Assembly: GCA_030568195.1 (NCBI GenBank)
Contig: JAJLTO010000019.1
Location: forward strand, 124,001 to 188,000
Length of the DNA: 64,000 nucleotides
Direction: 5' to 3'
Source: Dipodascopsis uninucleata var. uninucleata
Taxonomy: Eukaryota > Ascomycota > Lipomycetes > Lipomycetales > Lipomycetaceae
Shown: positions 41,301 through 51,926 of the stretch, piece after piece
Position numbering within the stretch: the first letter of the stretch is position 1
How the letters are laid out: each line of letters begins with the position of its first letter
Notes under the pieces: model-generated
The model's database searches: none
Told to the model about the DNA's origin: nothing
The model's input: only the letters and a program-made list of their open reading frames with translations
Made by a program: the position numbers and the translations under genes

Positions 41301-42651
41301 TGTTTTGATTCTTATCATTGCTTATCTTCACTGGTTTGCTCTTGCACTTGGTCCTCTTCTAGTTCTATATATTCTTGCAACAGCATACTATCGTGCTTCT
41401 GCCATTGAAATCAAACGGCTGGACTCAAATTTTAGGTCAAAGGTCTTCTCTCATTTCTCCGAGTCATTGACTGGTTTGACATCTATTCGTGCATATAATG
41501 AGCAATCTCAATTTAAAGCACGTATGGATAAGGCACTTGACAGTATGAATAAATTTTCATTTATTCTGATTGCTAATCAAAGATGGCTATCTGTGCGACT
41601 GGAGGCAGTGGCAGTTGCATTGATTTTTGTTACCGGCATTCTTGCGGTGGTTGCGCGCTTCAACATATCCGCTTCTTCTATTGGACTTGTTCTTAGTTAT
41701 TGTATTGCTTTATCAATGCAGATGGCTATGCTTATTAAACAGTTAGCTGATGTTGAAAATCACATGAATGCAACTGAGCGTGTGCATTATTATATGACGG
41801 AATTACCAAGTGAGGCAGCATTTGAAATTCCAGACAAGAAGCCTCCTCCAGAATGGCCACAGCGAGGCACGATTGAAATGGAGGATGTTCATTTGCGCTA
41901 CAGGCCAGGCTTGCCTCTCGTATTAAAAGGCCTGAATCTCCGTATTGAAGGTGGTCAGAAGATTGGTATCTGTGGTCGTACAGGTGCAGGAAAGTCCTCT
42001 ATCATGGTAGCATTATATCGTCTTGCGGAGATTTCATCTGGTAGACTTCTTATAGATGGAATTGATGTATCTACTATCGGATTAAATGACTTACGTACCA
42101 AGTTGGCGATTATCCCACAGGACCCAGTGCTATTCAGGGGAACTATTCGATCCAATTTAGATCCTTTTAATGCTCATTCTGACATTGACCTCTGGGATGC
42201 TCTAAGACGTTCTGGTTTGATCGAAGACGCGCCAGCAACTTCAAGTGCTGAGAAGGCAGACGGCGATGCCACTGGTTATGGAAAATTCCATTTGGATCAA
42301 CCTGTGGATGACGATGGTTCTAACTTCTCTCTCGGAGAACGTCAGCTTCTAGCTTTGGCTCGTGCGTTGGTTCGCAAGTTCCAAATTCTAGTTTTAGATG
42401 AAGCTACGTCCTCTGTCGATTACCAAACTGACGCAAAAATTCAAGAAATCATAGGTCGTGAGTTCGATCATTGCACAATGCTCTGTATTGCTCATAGACT
42501 AAAAACGATTATAAAGTATGATAAAATTCTGGTTTTGGACGCTGGCAAGGTTGCAGAGTTTGACGAACCTAAGAAACTGTTTTTAGATGAAAATAGTATT
42601 TTCCATGGCTTATGTTTGAAATCTGACATTAACATTGATGATTTCGAATAA
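38302..42651 (+). CDS. YOR1: ABC transporter, MRP/ABCC family, Yor1-like multidrug exporter
   Basis: Plasma-membrane ATP-driven exporter of organic anions and drugs. 1449 aa (yeast Yor1 1477), single exon; 38302 is the first ATG of the frame. Two transmembrane regions alternate with two nucleotide-binding domains. NBD1: Walker A GFIGSGKTS at about 591-599, signature ISGGQKSRITLARA at about 679, Walker B IILLDDVLSAVDSH at about 701. NBD2: GRTGAGKSS at about 1225, signature FSLGERQLLALARAL at about 1341, Walker B ILVLDEATSSVD at about 1362. A charged linker lies at about 530-570, and an acidic one at about 780-840. The opening PLLWALIDTFTFDAAWSM and SPQLSRKIIYFV fit the short-ABCC Yor1 type without the extra TMD0. 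Confidence 0.93.
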   Translation: MGVAANDRSNDVLGRVESQVDDEPTNVVEEGFPDSVKSAEQQSSFLTAESSSEPSILFQKTSNVTHSNSHVNKVLENVSEQYLQTWPRPKRNIFQWLFYYINFFYPADPPPIPARSPPSSEAKANILSRLTFFWMNGLMRTGYARPIHENDIPELENWRSAKVMTDAFLENLDKRTKKGSKGPLLWALIDTFTFDAAWSMSCRVIVDVLQMTSPQLSRKIIYFVADSYEGIHRPIGHGVGMVIGLTVMILTAALLQQQYFYSSGRFGSHTRTVLINSLYRKSLMLSNRSRVDYTNGKITNLMSTDTYRIEFCTMFIEHLFDAPVPLGICLVLLIVNIGVSSLCGFALLVLATPILGMLARVITKRRTLSIIFTDSRIRLMQELLQSMRVIKFFSWEDAYIERISLVRFKEIKIVRLMLILRSGIFALAITVPVFASMISFIVLSVTGHNMDPAKVFASLSLFNLLRIPLMLLPIGLTTGIDAYVAARRIQNMLLAEEMQTSVNIDTSLPEAIRVENASFMWEVSKPEEDEKKPGSKALSKKEQKKANQLKNEKQKNGANDDTEKTTEEAVESLSLKNLNFTVKRGELIVITGFIGSGKTSLLASLVGEMRQTEGYVAMGGKIAYCPQPWIQNATLKENILFGQEFDQTRYEAVLSACALEQDLKVLPAGDDTEIGERGINISGGQKSRITLARAAYYKSDIILLDDVLSAVDSHVGRHIILKCICGFLSDRTRLLATHQLHVLPHADRIIFMDGLGGLKIGRYDELLESEPKFAELLTYASSNNEEEVSEDIDDATKVELSIKDEKTEELITEAVTAAPEAEADPEEDSVADETELKQSSGTLMKAEEKQTDNVSWKVYMAYFRAGGGKYLSWSVAPLVVMVAVLAAGAQIMTGLWLSYWTQDKFDRSRDFYIGLFVALGVICAMLFFLLGWTTTMVGCRASVTMNMAAVDRVMHAPMSFFDTNPLGRIINRFSNDVESMDNTLVDAYRQYLITATGIGGVLILIIAYLHWFALALGPLLVLYILATAYYRASAIEIKRLDSNFRSKVFSHFSESLTGLTSIRAYNEQSQFKARMDKALDSMNKFSFILIANQRWLSVRLEAVAVALIFVTGILAVVARFNISASSIGLVLSYCIALSMQMAMLIKQLADVENHMNATERVHYYMTELPSEAAFEIPDKKPPPEWPQRGTIEMEDVHLRYRPGLPLVLKGLNLRIEGGQKIGICGRTGAGKSSIMVALYRLAEISSGRLLIDGIDVSTIGLNDLRTKLAIIPQDPVLFRGTIRSNLDPFNAHSDIDLWDALRRSGLIEDAPATSSAEKADGDATGYGKFHLDQPVDDDGSNFSLGERQLLALARALVRKFQILVLDEATSSVDYQTDAKIQEIIGREFDHCTMLCIAHRLKTIIKYDKILVLDAGKVAEFDEPKKLFLDENSIFHGLCLKSDINIDDFE

Positions 42652-42660
42652 TATTAAAAT

Positions 42661-42684
42661 TATATATATATATATATATATATA
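42661..42684. repeat. (TA)12 microsatellite in the YOR1 3' flank
   Basis: Uninterrupted TA dinucleotides just after the YOR1 stop codon, flanked by more A/T; probably part of the transcript end region. Confidence 0.9.
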
Positions 42685-43294
42685 ATTATACTACCAATCA
42701 TAGTCTTAATCATTCTTTTGCAGACGTGGATTTATATGAGACTTTCTTGTTAATGCATTTATTTTTTAAATGTCTTCGTGTGCCCATTTGATGCAGTACA
42801 TGAATATAATGTTAATAGAAGCAGCGCATAATATTTAATTGAACTCAAGTACTTATTAATCGTTAGCTTGAGCTGCTTGAAATTATTGGATTTGCAATGT
42901 AAATTATAGTCAGTCGCCTAATGGTGGCTTGATCTATCTTCAATTATAATGATCTATGGATACCTGCTATAATATAATATTTAAAGTTGCTAATCATTTT
43001 ATGTTATTTGCTATTTGAGGCAATTGTTGTTTGAAATGTAAATAAAAAGTAACCAAATGTAAATTTTAATATTTTTCTTAATAATTCTCTACGTATTAAA
43101 AAATCATGTAGACTACTGAAGACAAAGTGATATTACCAAAAAGCATACAAATCCAGTCTAATAATAAAAGATCTAGTACAACTTTGCACCGCATTGTAGC
43201 AGATCACTACATTATCCAAATATTTCTAAAATTTTATGTGTAAAAGTATTTTGAATCTTCAAAATCTTTCTGAATATCGTTACATATAGGGGAC
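42685..43294. other. AT-rich convergent 3' region
   Basis: About 610 bp between two converging genes; no feature seen. Confidence 0.5.
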
Positions 43295-45114
43295 TTATCG
43301 GCGATTCATTGTAGTGTGCAATGTATGCTCCTTCATCATAACGCAAGTACCAATATTGATAAAAGCCAATACAGCGGCAAAAATGAAGACAGCACGACAA
43401 GAATCTAAATATGACTCCTTGATCAATGGTAAGTATTTCTCGGGTACTTTTTGAGCTTCCTCGACAGAATCCAGAACTTTTTGGATAATGTCATATGCAT
43501 CTGGACCTGTGATTCTTGTGAATAGTCTAGAAGAAAGTGTATTCTGGAAGATGGCAGACGCTGTAGCAACACCGATTGTCGAGCCCGTTGCTCGGAATCC
43601 GTACTGGATCGAGGTAGTAACAGCCTGGTACTCATGGGGAACAGACGCGATCATAGCAATAAGTGTAGCTGTAAGCAGAGAACCAAAGCCAATTCCAGGA
43701 ACTAAAAGGAAGAGGATCTGAACAAATGTAGGGGTATTAAAACCATAAGTGCTCACTAAAATAGATCCAAAGAACAGAAGACAAGAATTGAAAATCACTA
43801 GACGACGATATCTTCCAGTAGCTCGCATATAAGATCCAATTCCAATTGATCCAATGCCAGTCCCAACAAAGTGTGAAATAATATTCGTACCAGCAGCAGT
43901 CGCAGAAATTCCCTTGATGGTGACCAGGTAAATGGGAACATAGAATAGATGTGCAAAACAGATCATAAATATCAACGAATTACAAATAGCAGAGCCAAAT
44001 ACAGTACGGTCTTTGAGAAGCTTCAGTGGTAAGATTGGCTCCACAGCAACTTTGTTCTCAATATGAACAAATGCAGCAAAAAAAGCGAAGGCAAGTGGAA
44101 AAAGGAAGAAAATCAATGGATCATTCCAAGGAATATAACTACCTCCCATAGAAACAGCCAATAAAAAGACAGCTAGGCCGCTGACAAGAGTAAATGATCC
44201 AAGGAAGTCAATACGTTTGATGCGACCTGGCACAATCTCCGATTTTGGCTTAGATTTGAGATTCAATTGAATAGCCGTAACAGAAATTAGAACTAGCGGA
44301 ACTTGAATATAAAAAGCCCAACGCCATCCAATGGCATCTGTGACCAGACCTCCAAAAACACCGCCAAAAGCAGCACCGCAGTTATACAAAAGACTACCTA
44401 TTCCCTGAAGGAGACTTCTTTGTCGAAGAGGAACTAAATCCGTTAATGTGATAACTGATAGCGAGTTCAGTCCACCACCGCCAATACCAGCAATAATTCT
44501 GGCAACAATTAAGAACCAGATATTGGGCGCAAGTCCACATAGAAAACAGCCAATAGCGAAAAAAAACTAAATAATACACAATTAGTAAATGTATCTTTCT
44601 TCTTCGTAGGTATAAAAAGGACCCGGTTCAATTTCTACTTACGTTGCTGACAATCAATAGTTCTTTTCGTCCATAAACATCCTAATACAATGTTCTATTA
44701 GCACTAGCCTAATATAATATCTCATAAGCTCCGAGATCACTACATAATTCTTACTGAAATTTTTCCGTATAACGGCTGGAAAGCAGCTTGAGAAATAAGA
44801 TATGACGTGGCAATCCAAGGAACTGAACGAAACTCATGAAATTCAGATGTAATATGAGCAATTAACGTGACAATAACAGTACCGTCCAATGCACAGAGTA
44901 AGACGCCGACATAAAGAGAACAGAAAAGAGTAACCAAAGTTCTTGTACTCAGCTCATTGACTTCCCTCTCCGCGATGGTAGCCTCTATATCATCATCCAG
45001 TGCACCTGGATGATCCTGAAGCGCTGAAGCGTCACGTTCTTCTTCAAAATCGCCCAGAAGACGTGCAGATTCTTGGTCTATCAAGGAATCTCTTCTCTCA
45101 CGAGCAGTCGTCAT
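43295..45114 (-). CDS. MFS transporter of the VBA/DHA2 type (vacuolar basic amino acid or drug:H+ antiporter)
   Basis: Exons in order: 44755-45114, 44643-44681, 43295-44566. The introns are 73 nt (donor GTAAGA, acceptor ATTAG) and 76 nt (donor GTAAGT, acceptor TTTAG). The middle exon is 39 nt, encoding DVYGRKELLIVSN, the conserved loop 2-3 motif after PLYGKIS. The 556-aa product matches Vba family length (Vba1 562) and has about 14 hydrophobic segments, with LDGTVIVTLI in segment 1 and IAGIGGGGLNSLSVITLTD. The N-terminus has an acidic dileucine-like stretch (DQESARLLGDF), as often used for vacuolar sorting. A drug efflux role cannot be excluded. Confidence 0.88.
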
Positions 45115-46294
45115 CTTTACAATAACGATACTATCCTTAACAGTTAATTAAACAATTATATACAAAGCCACACCGTCCAGAATATCTTTGGGAAGTAGAA
45201 CTTCTTTAAACGACAAATTTTTAAGCCTAGGTAGCGTTTATGGAGTATGTAGTCGAAACTACGCCGAAAGTTCTACCAAGGGCCAATTAAGCTCAGAGTC
45301 GGCGCGATAACAACCACTTTACTCCATTCCAGCCAACGCCTCTCTAGCCAACTACCATCCAAAGCGGTGACTCATTAGTACTTGTAAATATCATTTTTTG
45401 GGTTTCAATAAGGAATTACTGGCCATACTATAGCTGCATCTTCTAAATTGTAGCTGAAGAGCTTTTGAGCGTTCTTCAGGTTCTGATTCTTGTACCTTAC
45501 GAAATTTAGAGTTGGTTTAATCTGACTCGTAAGATAGTCGATAATGCAGTTATCTATAAAGGTTAGGTGCAACAAATGAAATAGTAATAAATACCCTCAA
45601 TATGTGTCAATTTAGGATTTCTCTACTGACAAATCCTCGTGTTAAAAGGGAAGGATAGCAAAGGAGATATATGATACACATATGATTTAGTATATTACAA
45701 TTGCACCTCTCCTCAGTAATTCTATTCTGCTACTAACTGGTGTGTTCCTGTATCTTTCACGATATAGTAACTGAGTGAGATCTTAATATCGGAACTTCAG
45801 CTTGTTGAAAATCAACTGTAATATTTGGCCCAAAACCCAAATGAATTTCCCCTAAACACTTGGACTGAGGTCAAGATTAAGCTCCGAGGCATAATTATCA
45901 TGAAAATCGGTTTTTCTAGATATAGCGAAAACTGTTAAAAGAGTATCGATGAAACATGTCAGTTCTGGATATGAAGAATGCAATGTGATGGCGAAGCTGA
46001 TGCGCCATTATTTGAAAGCATCAATAATCAAGGTATTTGTTATCCCTTCGCTTATTGGTATATCGAATACACAGGTATCTAAATGATATCGATCAGTTCT
46101 GTACAATTTACGATCAATACAGATAAAATACTGCACAAAAATTTCAGCTCATTTATTCTTCTGCGATCTCAATTTAGGCTCTGGTGCTATACTTTTTAAG
46201 TATCCAACCTAGAATCATTCTAAGCATTCGAGCGCCCATGAACGAAAATAAAAAACAAGTTCCAATAATCGTCATCTATCCATATGGCACAAAT
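45115..46294. other. 1.2-kb intergenic region with one possible exon
   Basis: Promoter of the VBA-like gene on the left. A possible minus-strand exon lies at 45405-45553 (separate entry). The rest holds no recognised gene. Confidence 0.4.
45405..45553 (-). other. Candidate terminal coding exon of an unrecognised minus-strand gene
   Basis: 48 codons then TGA, immediately after a good branch/acceptor pair (CACCTAACCTTTATAG). The peptide reads NCIIDYLTSQIKPTLNFVRY and ends AAIVWPVIPY. Upstream, about 45.77-45.87 kb, another open block (GPNITVDFQQAEVPILRSHS) could join, but only through a poor GTTACT donor. No family recognised; an open run of this length can arise by chance. Confidence 0.27.
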
Positions 46295-46843
46295 TTACTT
46301 AGATGCTAAATACTCCTTAATCGAGGAAACAATGACATAGTGATCCTCAAAATGAGGCAGACCGCTAACAATAATGCTCCCAATAGGATAAGATACTCCT
46401 TTGATTCTGAGAGGAAAACCACCGCCATCACCAACAAACTCCTCCTCCGAAACGTGATAACGCTCGCTAAATTTCAGTCCTTTAGACTTCGAAATAGATC
46501 CTTCGTAAATTGTAGAGTGCCCAAAGCGTGCGACAGAGTTAGCTTTGCGCTGAACCCATCTGAAGTTATCTTGACAAGTACCTTCCTGTGCAAGGTAACA
46601 GATCATGTTGCCATTAATGAAGACTGATGCTACGATTGGCCTAAGAGACGGATTGGTTGGATCCTTTCCTCTAGGAGAATTAGACAAGATCAGTTTTAAC
46701 AGACTCTCCGCATCCTTGTGAGTAAACGACTCAAATTGTGCCTCTTCTTCGTGCTTAAGGAGCTCGAGTAGTAAAGGCTGTGACACCTCAGTATAGGTTG
46801 GATTTTGGTCGAAAGCGCTGTAAAGCGTAAAGAAGTCGCTCAT
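46295..46843 (-). CDS. UPF0303/heme-degrading-domain-like protein (yeast Ybr137w family)
   Basis: 182 aa, single exon, essentially the length of yeast Ybr137w (179). Family positions: LLLELLKHEEEAQFESFTH, RPIVASVFINGNMICYLAQ, DNFRWVQRKANSVARFGHS, FVGDGGGFPLRIKG, PIGSIIVSGLPHFEDHYVIV. Members form ring-like oligomers related to HbpS/DUF336. The yeast protein is a soluble oligomer linked to the Sgt2/Get tail-anchored protein pathway; enzymatic activity is not established. Confidence 0.85.
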   Translation of the reverse strand: MSDFFTLYSAFDQNPTYTEVSQPLLLELLKHEEEAQFESFTHKDAESLLKLILSNSPRGKDPTNPSLRPIVASVFINGNMICYLAQEGTCQDNFRWVQRKANSVARFGHSTIYEGSISKSKGLKFSERYHVSEEEFVGDGGGFPLRIKGVSYPIGSIIVSGLPHFEDHYVIVSSIKEYLASK

Positions 46844-47093
46844 TTTGAATTGATAGTTTCAAGACACTACCTATTCAGCGTACACACGAGTAGAAAAGTA
46901 TCCCAGGACTATCTCGATGTCAACTATCGTATAATGTATGAATAATTGTTTATTGAAAGGAAACCGGACAGCAGATCAGTTATATAGCCGGAAACTTAAC
47001 ATTAAATATTATCCTTACTATATCAAGTAGTACCCGTATATTTCATGCAGCAACAAACCCTGAAAACATGCAACTCCGTTCTAACAACAGGCA

Positions 47094-47225
47094 ATGAGTA
47101 AGCCCATAACGTCTCTGAATTCTAATTACACGGACACCTGCGGTCCTATTTCTTACAGTTCGGCAATTGCTAGCACTAGCGAACAATCATATTTGGCTAG
47201 TGGCGGTGGGTTGCGGCGGTATTAA
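47094..47225 (+). CDS. Possible 43-aa small protein
   Basis: ATG-to-TAA frame in a locally GC-richer patch, Ser/Gly-rich and ending SGGGLRRY. The same bases could instead be an intron (GTAAGC at about 47097 to TTACAG at about 47158 with a TCTAAT branch), so coding is not certain. It lies between the UPF0303 gene and the MFS terminator, on the opposite strand from both. Confidence 0.3.
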   Translation: MSKPITSLNSNYTDTCGPISYSSAIASTSEQSYLASGGGLRRY

Positions 47226-47529
47226 TATTTCTATTAAACTTCATAAATCTATCATTTTTCATACTATACTACAACATCAACCATCTCATACGACTAAAAT
47301 AATGCATTACATAAAAAATGCTTAGAAAGTGAGCGAGAACCAGTCGCAACAACTAAAAAAAAAACTGAGCCTAATCCATTCTTGCTGATCATCCGTTCCA
47401 AACCACCTCTCTCATTCAAATCAAAGAAAGCTCCCTTTTTCTCCACATTAAAAGCCGACATCATTCAAACCAATCATAATTAAACTCAAATGTGCATATT
47501 ATAAGGGATTTTAGACTAGCTAAAATGCA

Positions 47530-49311
47530 TCACGTCCTTAAGGTGAAATCAAGCCTGCTATTGCCCTTGTCTGTGGTTGACGACTGATATTCACGTCGTT
47601 CCATCTCAGACATCTTGCTCCAAACTGCATGTCTGCGTCTGTTCTCAACCTTGTAGTAGGAGTGAATTCCAAACGCTAAGATCATCGACGCAATGTTTAG
47701 AGCCAGTAGAACATAATATCCGCGACTGTAGTAAGGCGCATCATCCTCTCGGAATACATTCGCAGCCGTGAGATTACCAAGTTGAACAGATATGTTATAG
47801 ATCGATTGTGCCAGTGCCCGACGATCAGGATCATTCGAGTTTGCTGATACCCATGAAACCAAAATTGGCTGATAATATGGATAACCAAGAACCCAAGTAT
47901 ATGATGCAAATCTCCACCATCTGCTAGCAGAATAAGGTAAAAACTGCAAGAATATCAAATTCGGGAATACCCATAAAGCAGACAAGAGCGCGAAAACCCA
48001 CTTCGTTCTGTAGTAGTCAGACAATCTGGAAAATGTGGTAGTCCAAAAGATATTCACTATGGCATAAGGTATGATAAGTAAGTTAATTGTGGTTGTGTCG
48101 AAATTAAGAAATCTCATGTTAATAGGAAAGTAGTAACGAAGAGTAACAGAAGGCACGAATCCAATGTAACCCAGAATGAAAATTGGAACCAAGTATTTGT
48201 CCGTGAGAGCACCAAATATAGATTTGAGAATTTCAAGTGGAGTGGTCTTCTTTCCCACATCTTTATTGCTCTGGTTCTTCTTAGAAGGATCATCATGCTC
48301 GACTCGTGCCCTCAAAATAGCAGCTTCTCTGGCTGTGAAACTACTGGCAATACCAGGGTTCTTGAGTGACGGGATCAAGAAAAACGTAGAAAGTCCAATT
48401 ACCAAAGCCAAAAGACCTTCAAAAAGAAACAGCCATTGCCAGTTCTTGAAGGTACCTACATCTTTCATAAGAAGAATACCTGAAGCCAATACAGCTGAAA
48501 TGACGTTCGTTAGAGCTTGAGTGGCCCAAATCCAAGAAAGCCTAATAGATAGCTCATCTGTCTTGTAAAAAGACGAAACATAAAATGCAAGTCCAGAAAC
48601 AAACCCGCCTTCACAAAATCCTATTGCTGCTCTGGTGAACAAGAAGAATGGTCTAGCGGAGATTAAGACCTGTAGAGTAGATACAATACCCCACGCAGTC
48701 ATAATGGTTGGCAACCATCTCTCTGGACCAATACGCTTATTCATAAGTTGCGAGGGGACCTCTAAAGATAGAAAGAAGATCAAAAAAAGTGACTGCCCTA
48801 CGTTATAATCATTCGTAGTCATGTATGTATCCAATAAGAAGTCAGATGAGAGAACTTGCTGAATATTGGACCTAGTCAAATCTAGAGAGAAAAACATGAC
48901 ACACGCAAGAATCATGACTCGCAAATCTGTCTTCTTTCGGACAGCATTTTCTTCGTCCTTCGTCCAAGCCTCCCTATAGGCAATTTTGTTAGCCATTTTG
49001 GTTCATATGAAATGTTTTCGAAACCTTTATATATTTACTCTTTTTTATCAGTCTACTACTTACTCTCCATTCTCTAGAGCTTCCCTAATTCTCTCAGCCT
49101 CTAAGTTATAATCGTCAGATTCCTGAGGTTTCACAGTGTCAACAATTCCTGACAATGCACCGTATTGACTAGAAAGTGCACGCTTTTCAGGATCTGAAGA
49201 AGACTCTGCTCTGGAGGACGTTTGCTTGAGAAGCTCATCTTCTTCCAAGCTTATCAGTCTAGCCTTCTCGTCAAAAACGATTTCACTATCATCTGGGTTT
49301 TCTGAGGCCAT
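47530..49311 (-). CDS. MFS permease, anion:cation symporter (Dal5/Yct1/Tna1-like)
   Basis: Exons 49064-49311 and 47530-48973; the 90-nt intron has donor GTAAGT, branch GGCTAAC and acceptor TATAG. The 563-aa product has a long acidic N-terminal tail, then WTKDEENAVRKKTDLRVMIL, the entry motif of this family, and about 12 membrane segments with VLSSDFLLDTYMTTNDYN, RAAIGFCEGGFVSGLAFYVS and GYPYYQPILVSWVSANSND. An ATG just 5' of the splice junction (48996) is not the start because the intron acceptor follows it. Likely imports a carboxylate, vitamin or amino-acid-like anion. Head to head with a Zn2Cys6 regulator. Confidence 0.88.
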
Positions 49312-49802
49312 GTTGATTACCTGAAGTCCACGACTATGCCACCACAGTTGTGTGGAAGTCTTGGGCTCCTTATAGCCTTGTTATACGCTCCTGTTCGAGC
49401 TTTACTAAACAATCACGCAAGATTTACTTGAAATTCCTTATCGATAAATACTGTGCGTATAGCCCTTGATCTGCCATAATTAAACCCATATATTTCATTT
49501 ATCGGTGAGAGTTATGTAGAGGGTTAGGTGTTTATGCTTCTCGCGACAGAATTCGAAAAAGTGGTGTTTGAGCGTATGTCAGTAGTAATATTATGGAACG
49601 TTAAAATATTACTGGAGGTGAATTTGGAGTATACAAGGTCTCTAGAGTACAAACATACTGAGATATGTCGCAATCTGCTTTAGTAAAGCGATATCAATAT
49701 TAGTAAACTCCTGAATGTTTAATGTGTGGTTGACTGCGTGGCAGACAATAATATCAAAGGTTGCTGAGGTGTACTATTCATATTAGTGAAGAAGAGTAGG
49801 AG
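49312..49802. promoter_or_regulatory. Divergent promoter between MFS permease and Zn2Cys6 regulator
   Basis: 491 bp shared by a transporter and a regulator gene reading outward, a layout typical of pathway-specific control in fungi. No palindromic CGG pair could be assigned with certainty. Confidence 0.45.
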
Positions 49803-51926
49803 ATGGAGAAAGAATCGCTGAAGCGCAGTTCTTCTCCTCACAAAGCTATAAAGCGTAGGAGGAAGATTACGATCTGCTTGTCATGTTATAAGCGGCGGGT
49901 GAAATGTGATAAGGAGAAACCTCAGTGTAGTCAATGTGTTGCGCTACGTATTCCGTGCGAATACGCCGACTCTTTTGAGAAGGTGTACAATAATGAGACA
50001 AGCTTATCGATTGAATCTAAGAAGGAGCGCACCGATGACCGAGAAGTTGGCTTATTTTCTATTGCTCAGAATCGCGATTCAACTTTATATTCGAGTGCAT
50101 CACACTGGGCTTCAATTTTGCAACAAGACTCTAAAATGGCATCTTTATTGAAACCACTAAATGAATTCGAAAGTCAGCCAGAAAATCAGCAGCAGTTCAA
50201 GCGAATTATAGAAACGTACTTGCCTCCACAAAAAGAATGTGATGATCTAATCGACGAATATTTACGGACAATGCACCCATTCATTCCTATTCTTGACCCA
50301 AATTATATCAAATACGAGTATAGGTTATTTTGGGAAACAGTATATAGTCCGGAACCAAAGTTTACGTCGTTTGTATGTGTGCTATTTTCTTTACTTTTCA
50401 GTGCATCTGTGAGCAGGAATGAGCAAAACAAATACTCTCCTGAACTTCCGTGCATTAGAAAGGAAAACCTGTACGCGGAGTCAATGGAGAAATATAGGAC
50501 AGCGGTTGACATGACCCTAGCTGTGTGTGAGTTTCCCAAACGACCTTCCATACCTTGTTTATTAGCAGGAACTATTGTGCAAACTTCTCTCAGACGAGAT
50601 GCAGTTGTCGATACGGTTGTCGATATTACTATTCTAGTACGGGTGGCCCAAATCATGGGTCTTCACAGGGATCCAGAGATGTTTGCATCAGCCAAGTTAG
50701 ATCCATCTGAGATTGATCTAAGACGACGATTATGGTGGCAATTATACTACATTGATGTCACTGGATCTTTGGTGAACGGTCTTCCATCGTCTACTCAGAC
50801 TACTCAATTTGATGTGAAACTACCATCTGAAGATATAAAGAGTGCACCTGACAGATTAATTCGTCTGCTTCACAATGGTCGAATTATGAGTTCCCGTCTC
50901 TTTGGTAAGCAGTTGCAAGATGTTTATGGTGTTAGAAGACCTTCTAAACAGATGCTGCGCGAAACTGAAGATAATCTTATTTCTTTTCGACAGACAATGA
51001 TTGAGAAAATCGATGCTTTAGATAGTATTAAGTTTGATATGAACAGTACGGAATATTCATGCAAAGAGATGCTTGCACTTCAAAGATATGGAAGCTTAAC
51101 ACTAAAACTGCTGCTCGAAAAAGGTACCTTGTTTTACTATCGTGTTGGAATTCTGGGAACACCAATTCCTCCTGGCATTGATCCTTTAGTAGAATTACGA
51201 AAGAAAACAGTATCTTGCGCGATAAGTGTAATCGAAGATTACCTAGAATATTCATCCTTTCCAGAATATGTGCAATTTATATGGTCTTGCCGGACATTCA
51301 ATCAGTTTCATGCCGCTGCTGTGCTTTTAGGCGACATTTACAGATATCCCAATGAATCTTTTGGAAAGCCGGACAGGCGAATCCAGGTAGTTAAAGATTG
51401 CATTAATAGAACGCGGTATCTTAGACTGAATGACGTTAGTTCGTCAAGCGACTGGCAGCTCAGAGTTCTTCTACGATATGCAGATCTTGTCTGGAGAGAA
51501 AAGCTTTGCGAAATTCCTGAGTTTGCTAATGCTGCCAATAGAGAAGATCCTGCTCTTAACCATGCTTCAAGTGATTCTGATCCTGTTACAATGCAAGATT
51601 CTAAGGATACTGAAAACAAGTCTTTAAAAGACAATACAATATCCGTTGCACAAACGGGGCAGAGCCTACACATTCTTCCTGGAGCAACTCGATTTCAACA
51701 GGCAGCGTCTCATCAGGATGCTAGTCGACTTATGACATCTAATTCGATTGCAGATTCTATGAGTTTCAATCCAATGATTGAATTTTTACCTAGTGATATC
51801 GATGGTAATATTGGTAATCCTATATCACTATTCGATGGTCCAGAACAAGTAGAAAGTATTATGCAACAGCTTCTTAATGTAGACTTATGGGAATATAATT
51901 GGAAGGCGTATGGATTTAATTGGTAA
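49803..51926 (+). CDS. Zn2Cys6 fungal-specific transcription factor
   Basis: 707 aa, single exon. A Lys/Arg-rich stretch (KAIKRRRK) leads to the binuclear cluster CLSCYKRRVKC then CSQCVALRIPC, with Cys25, 28, 35, 42, 45 and 52 in Gal4-type spacing. A fungal_trans (middle homology) domain starts near 138 (LPPQKECDDLIDEYLRTMHP) and includes RRRLWWQLYYIDVTGSLVNG. The C-terminal third is polar and probably carries the activation function. Next to the divergent MFS gene, it may control that transporter. Confidence 0.9.
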   Translation: MEKESLKRSSSPHKAIKRRRKITICLSCYKRRVKCDKEKPQCSQCVALRIPCEYADSFEKVYNNETSLSIESKKERTDDREVGLFSIAQNRDSTLYSSASHWASILQQDSKMASLLKPLNEFESQPENQQQFKRIIETYLPPQKECDDLIDEYLRTMHPFIPILDPNYIKYEYRLFWETVYSPEPKFTSFVCVLFSLLFSASVSRNEQNKYSPELPCIRKENLYAESMEKYRTAVDMTLAVCEFPKRPSIPCLLAGTIVQTSLRRDAVVDTVVDITILVRVAQIMGLHRDPEMFASAKLDPSEIDLRRRLWWQLYYIDVTGSLVNGLPSSTQTTQFDVKLPSEDIKSAPDRLIRLLHNGRIMSSRLFGKQLQDVYGVRRPSKQMLRETEDNLISFRQTMIEKIDALDSIKFDMNSTEYSCKEMLALQRYGSLTLKLLLEKGTLFYYRVGILGTPIPPGIDPLVELRKKTVSCAISVIEDYLEYSSFPEYVQFIWSCRTFNQFHAAAVLLGDIYRYPNESFGKPDRRIQVVKDCINRTRYLRLNDVSSSSDWQLRVLLRYADLVWREKLCEIPEFANAANREDPALNHASSDSDPVTMQDSKDTENKSLKDNTISVAQTGQSLHILPGATRFQQAASHQDASRLMTSNSIADSMSFNPMIEFLPSDIDGNIGNPISLFDGPEQVESIMQQLLNVDLWEYNWKAYGFNW

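Noticed and set aside
43488-43721. 77-codon frame antisense to the VBA-like MFS gene
   Set aside because: Shadow of the real minus-strand coding exon.
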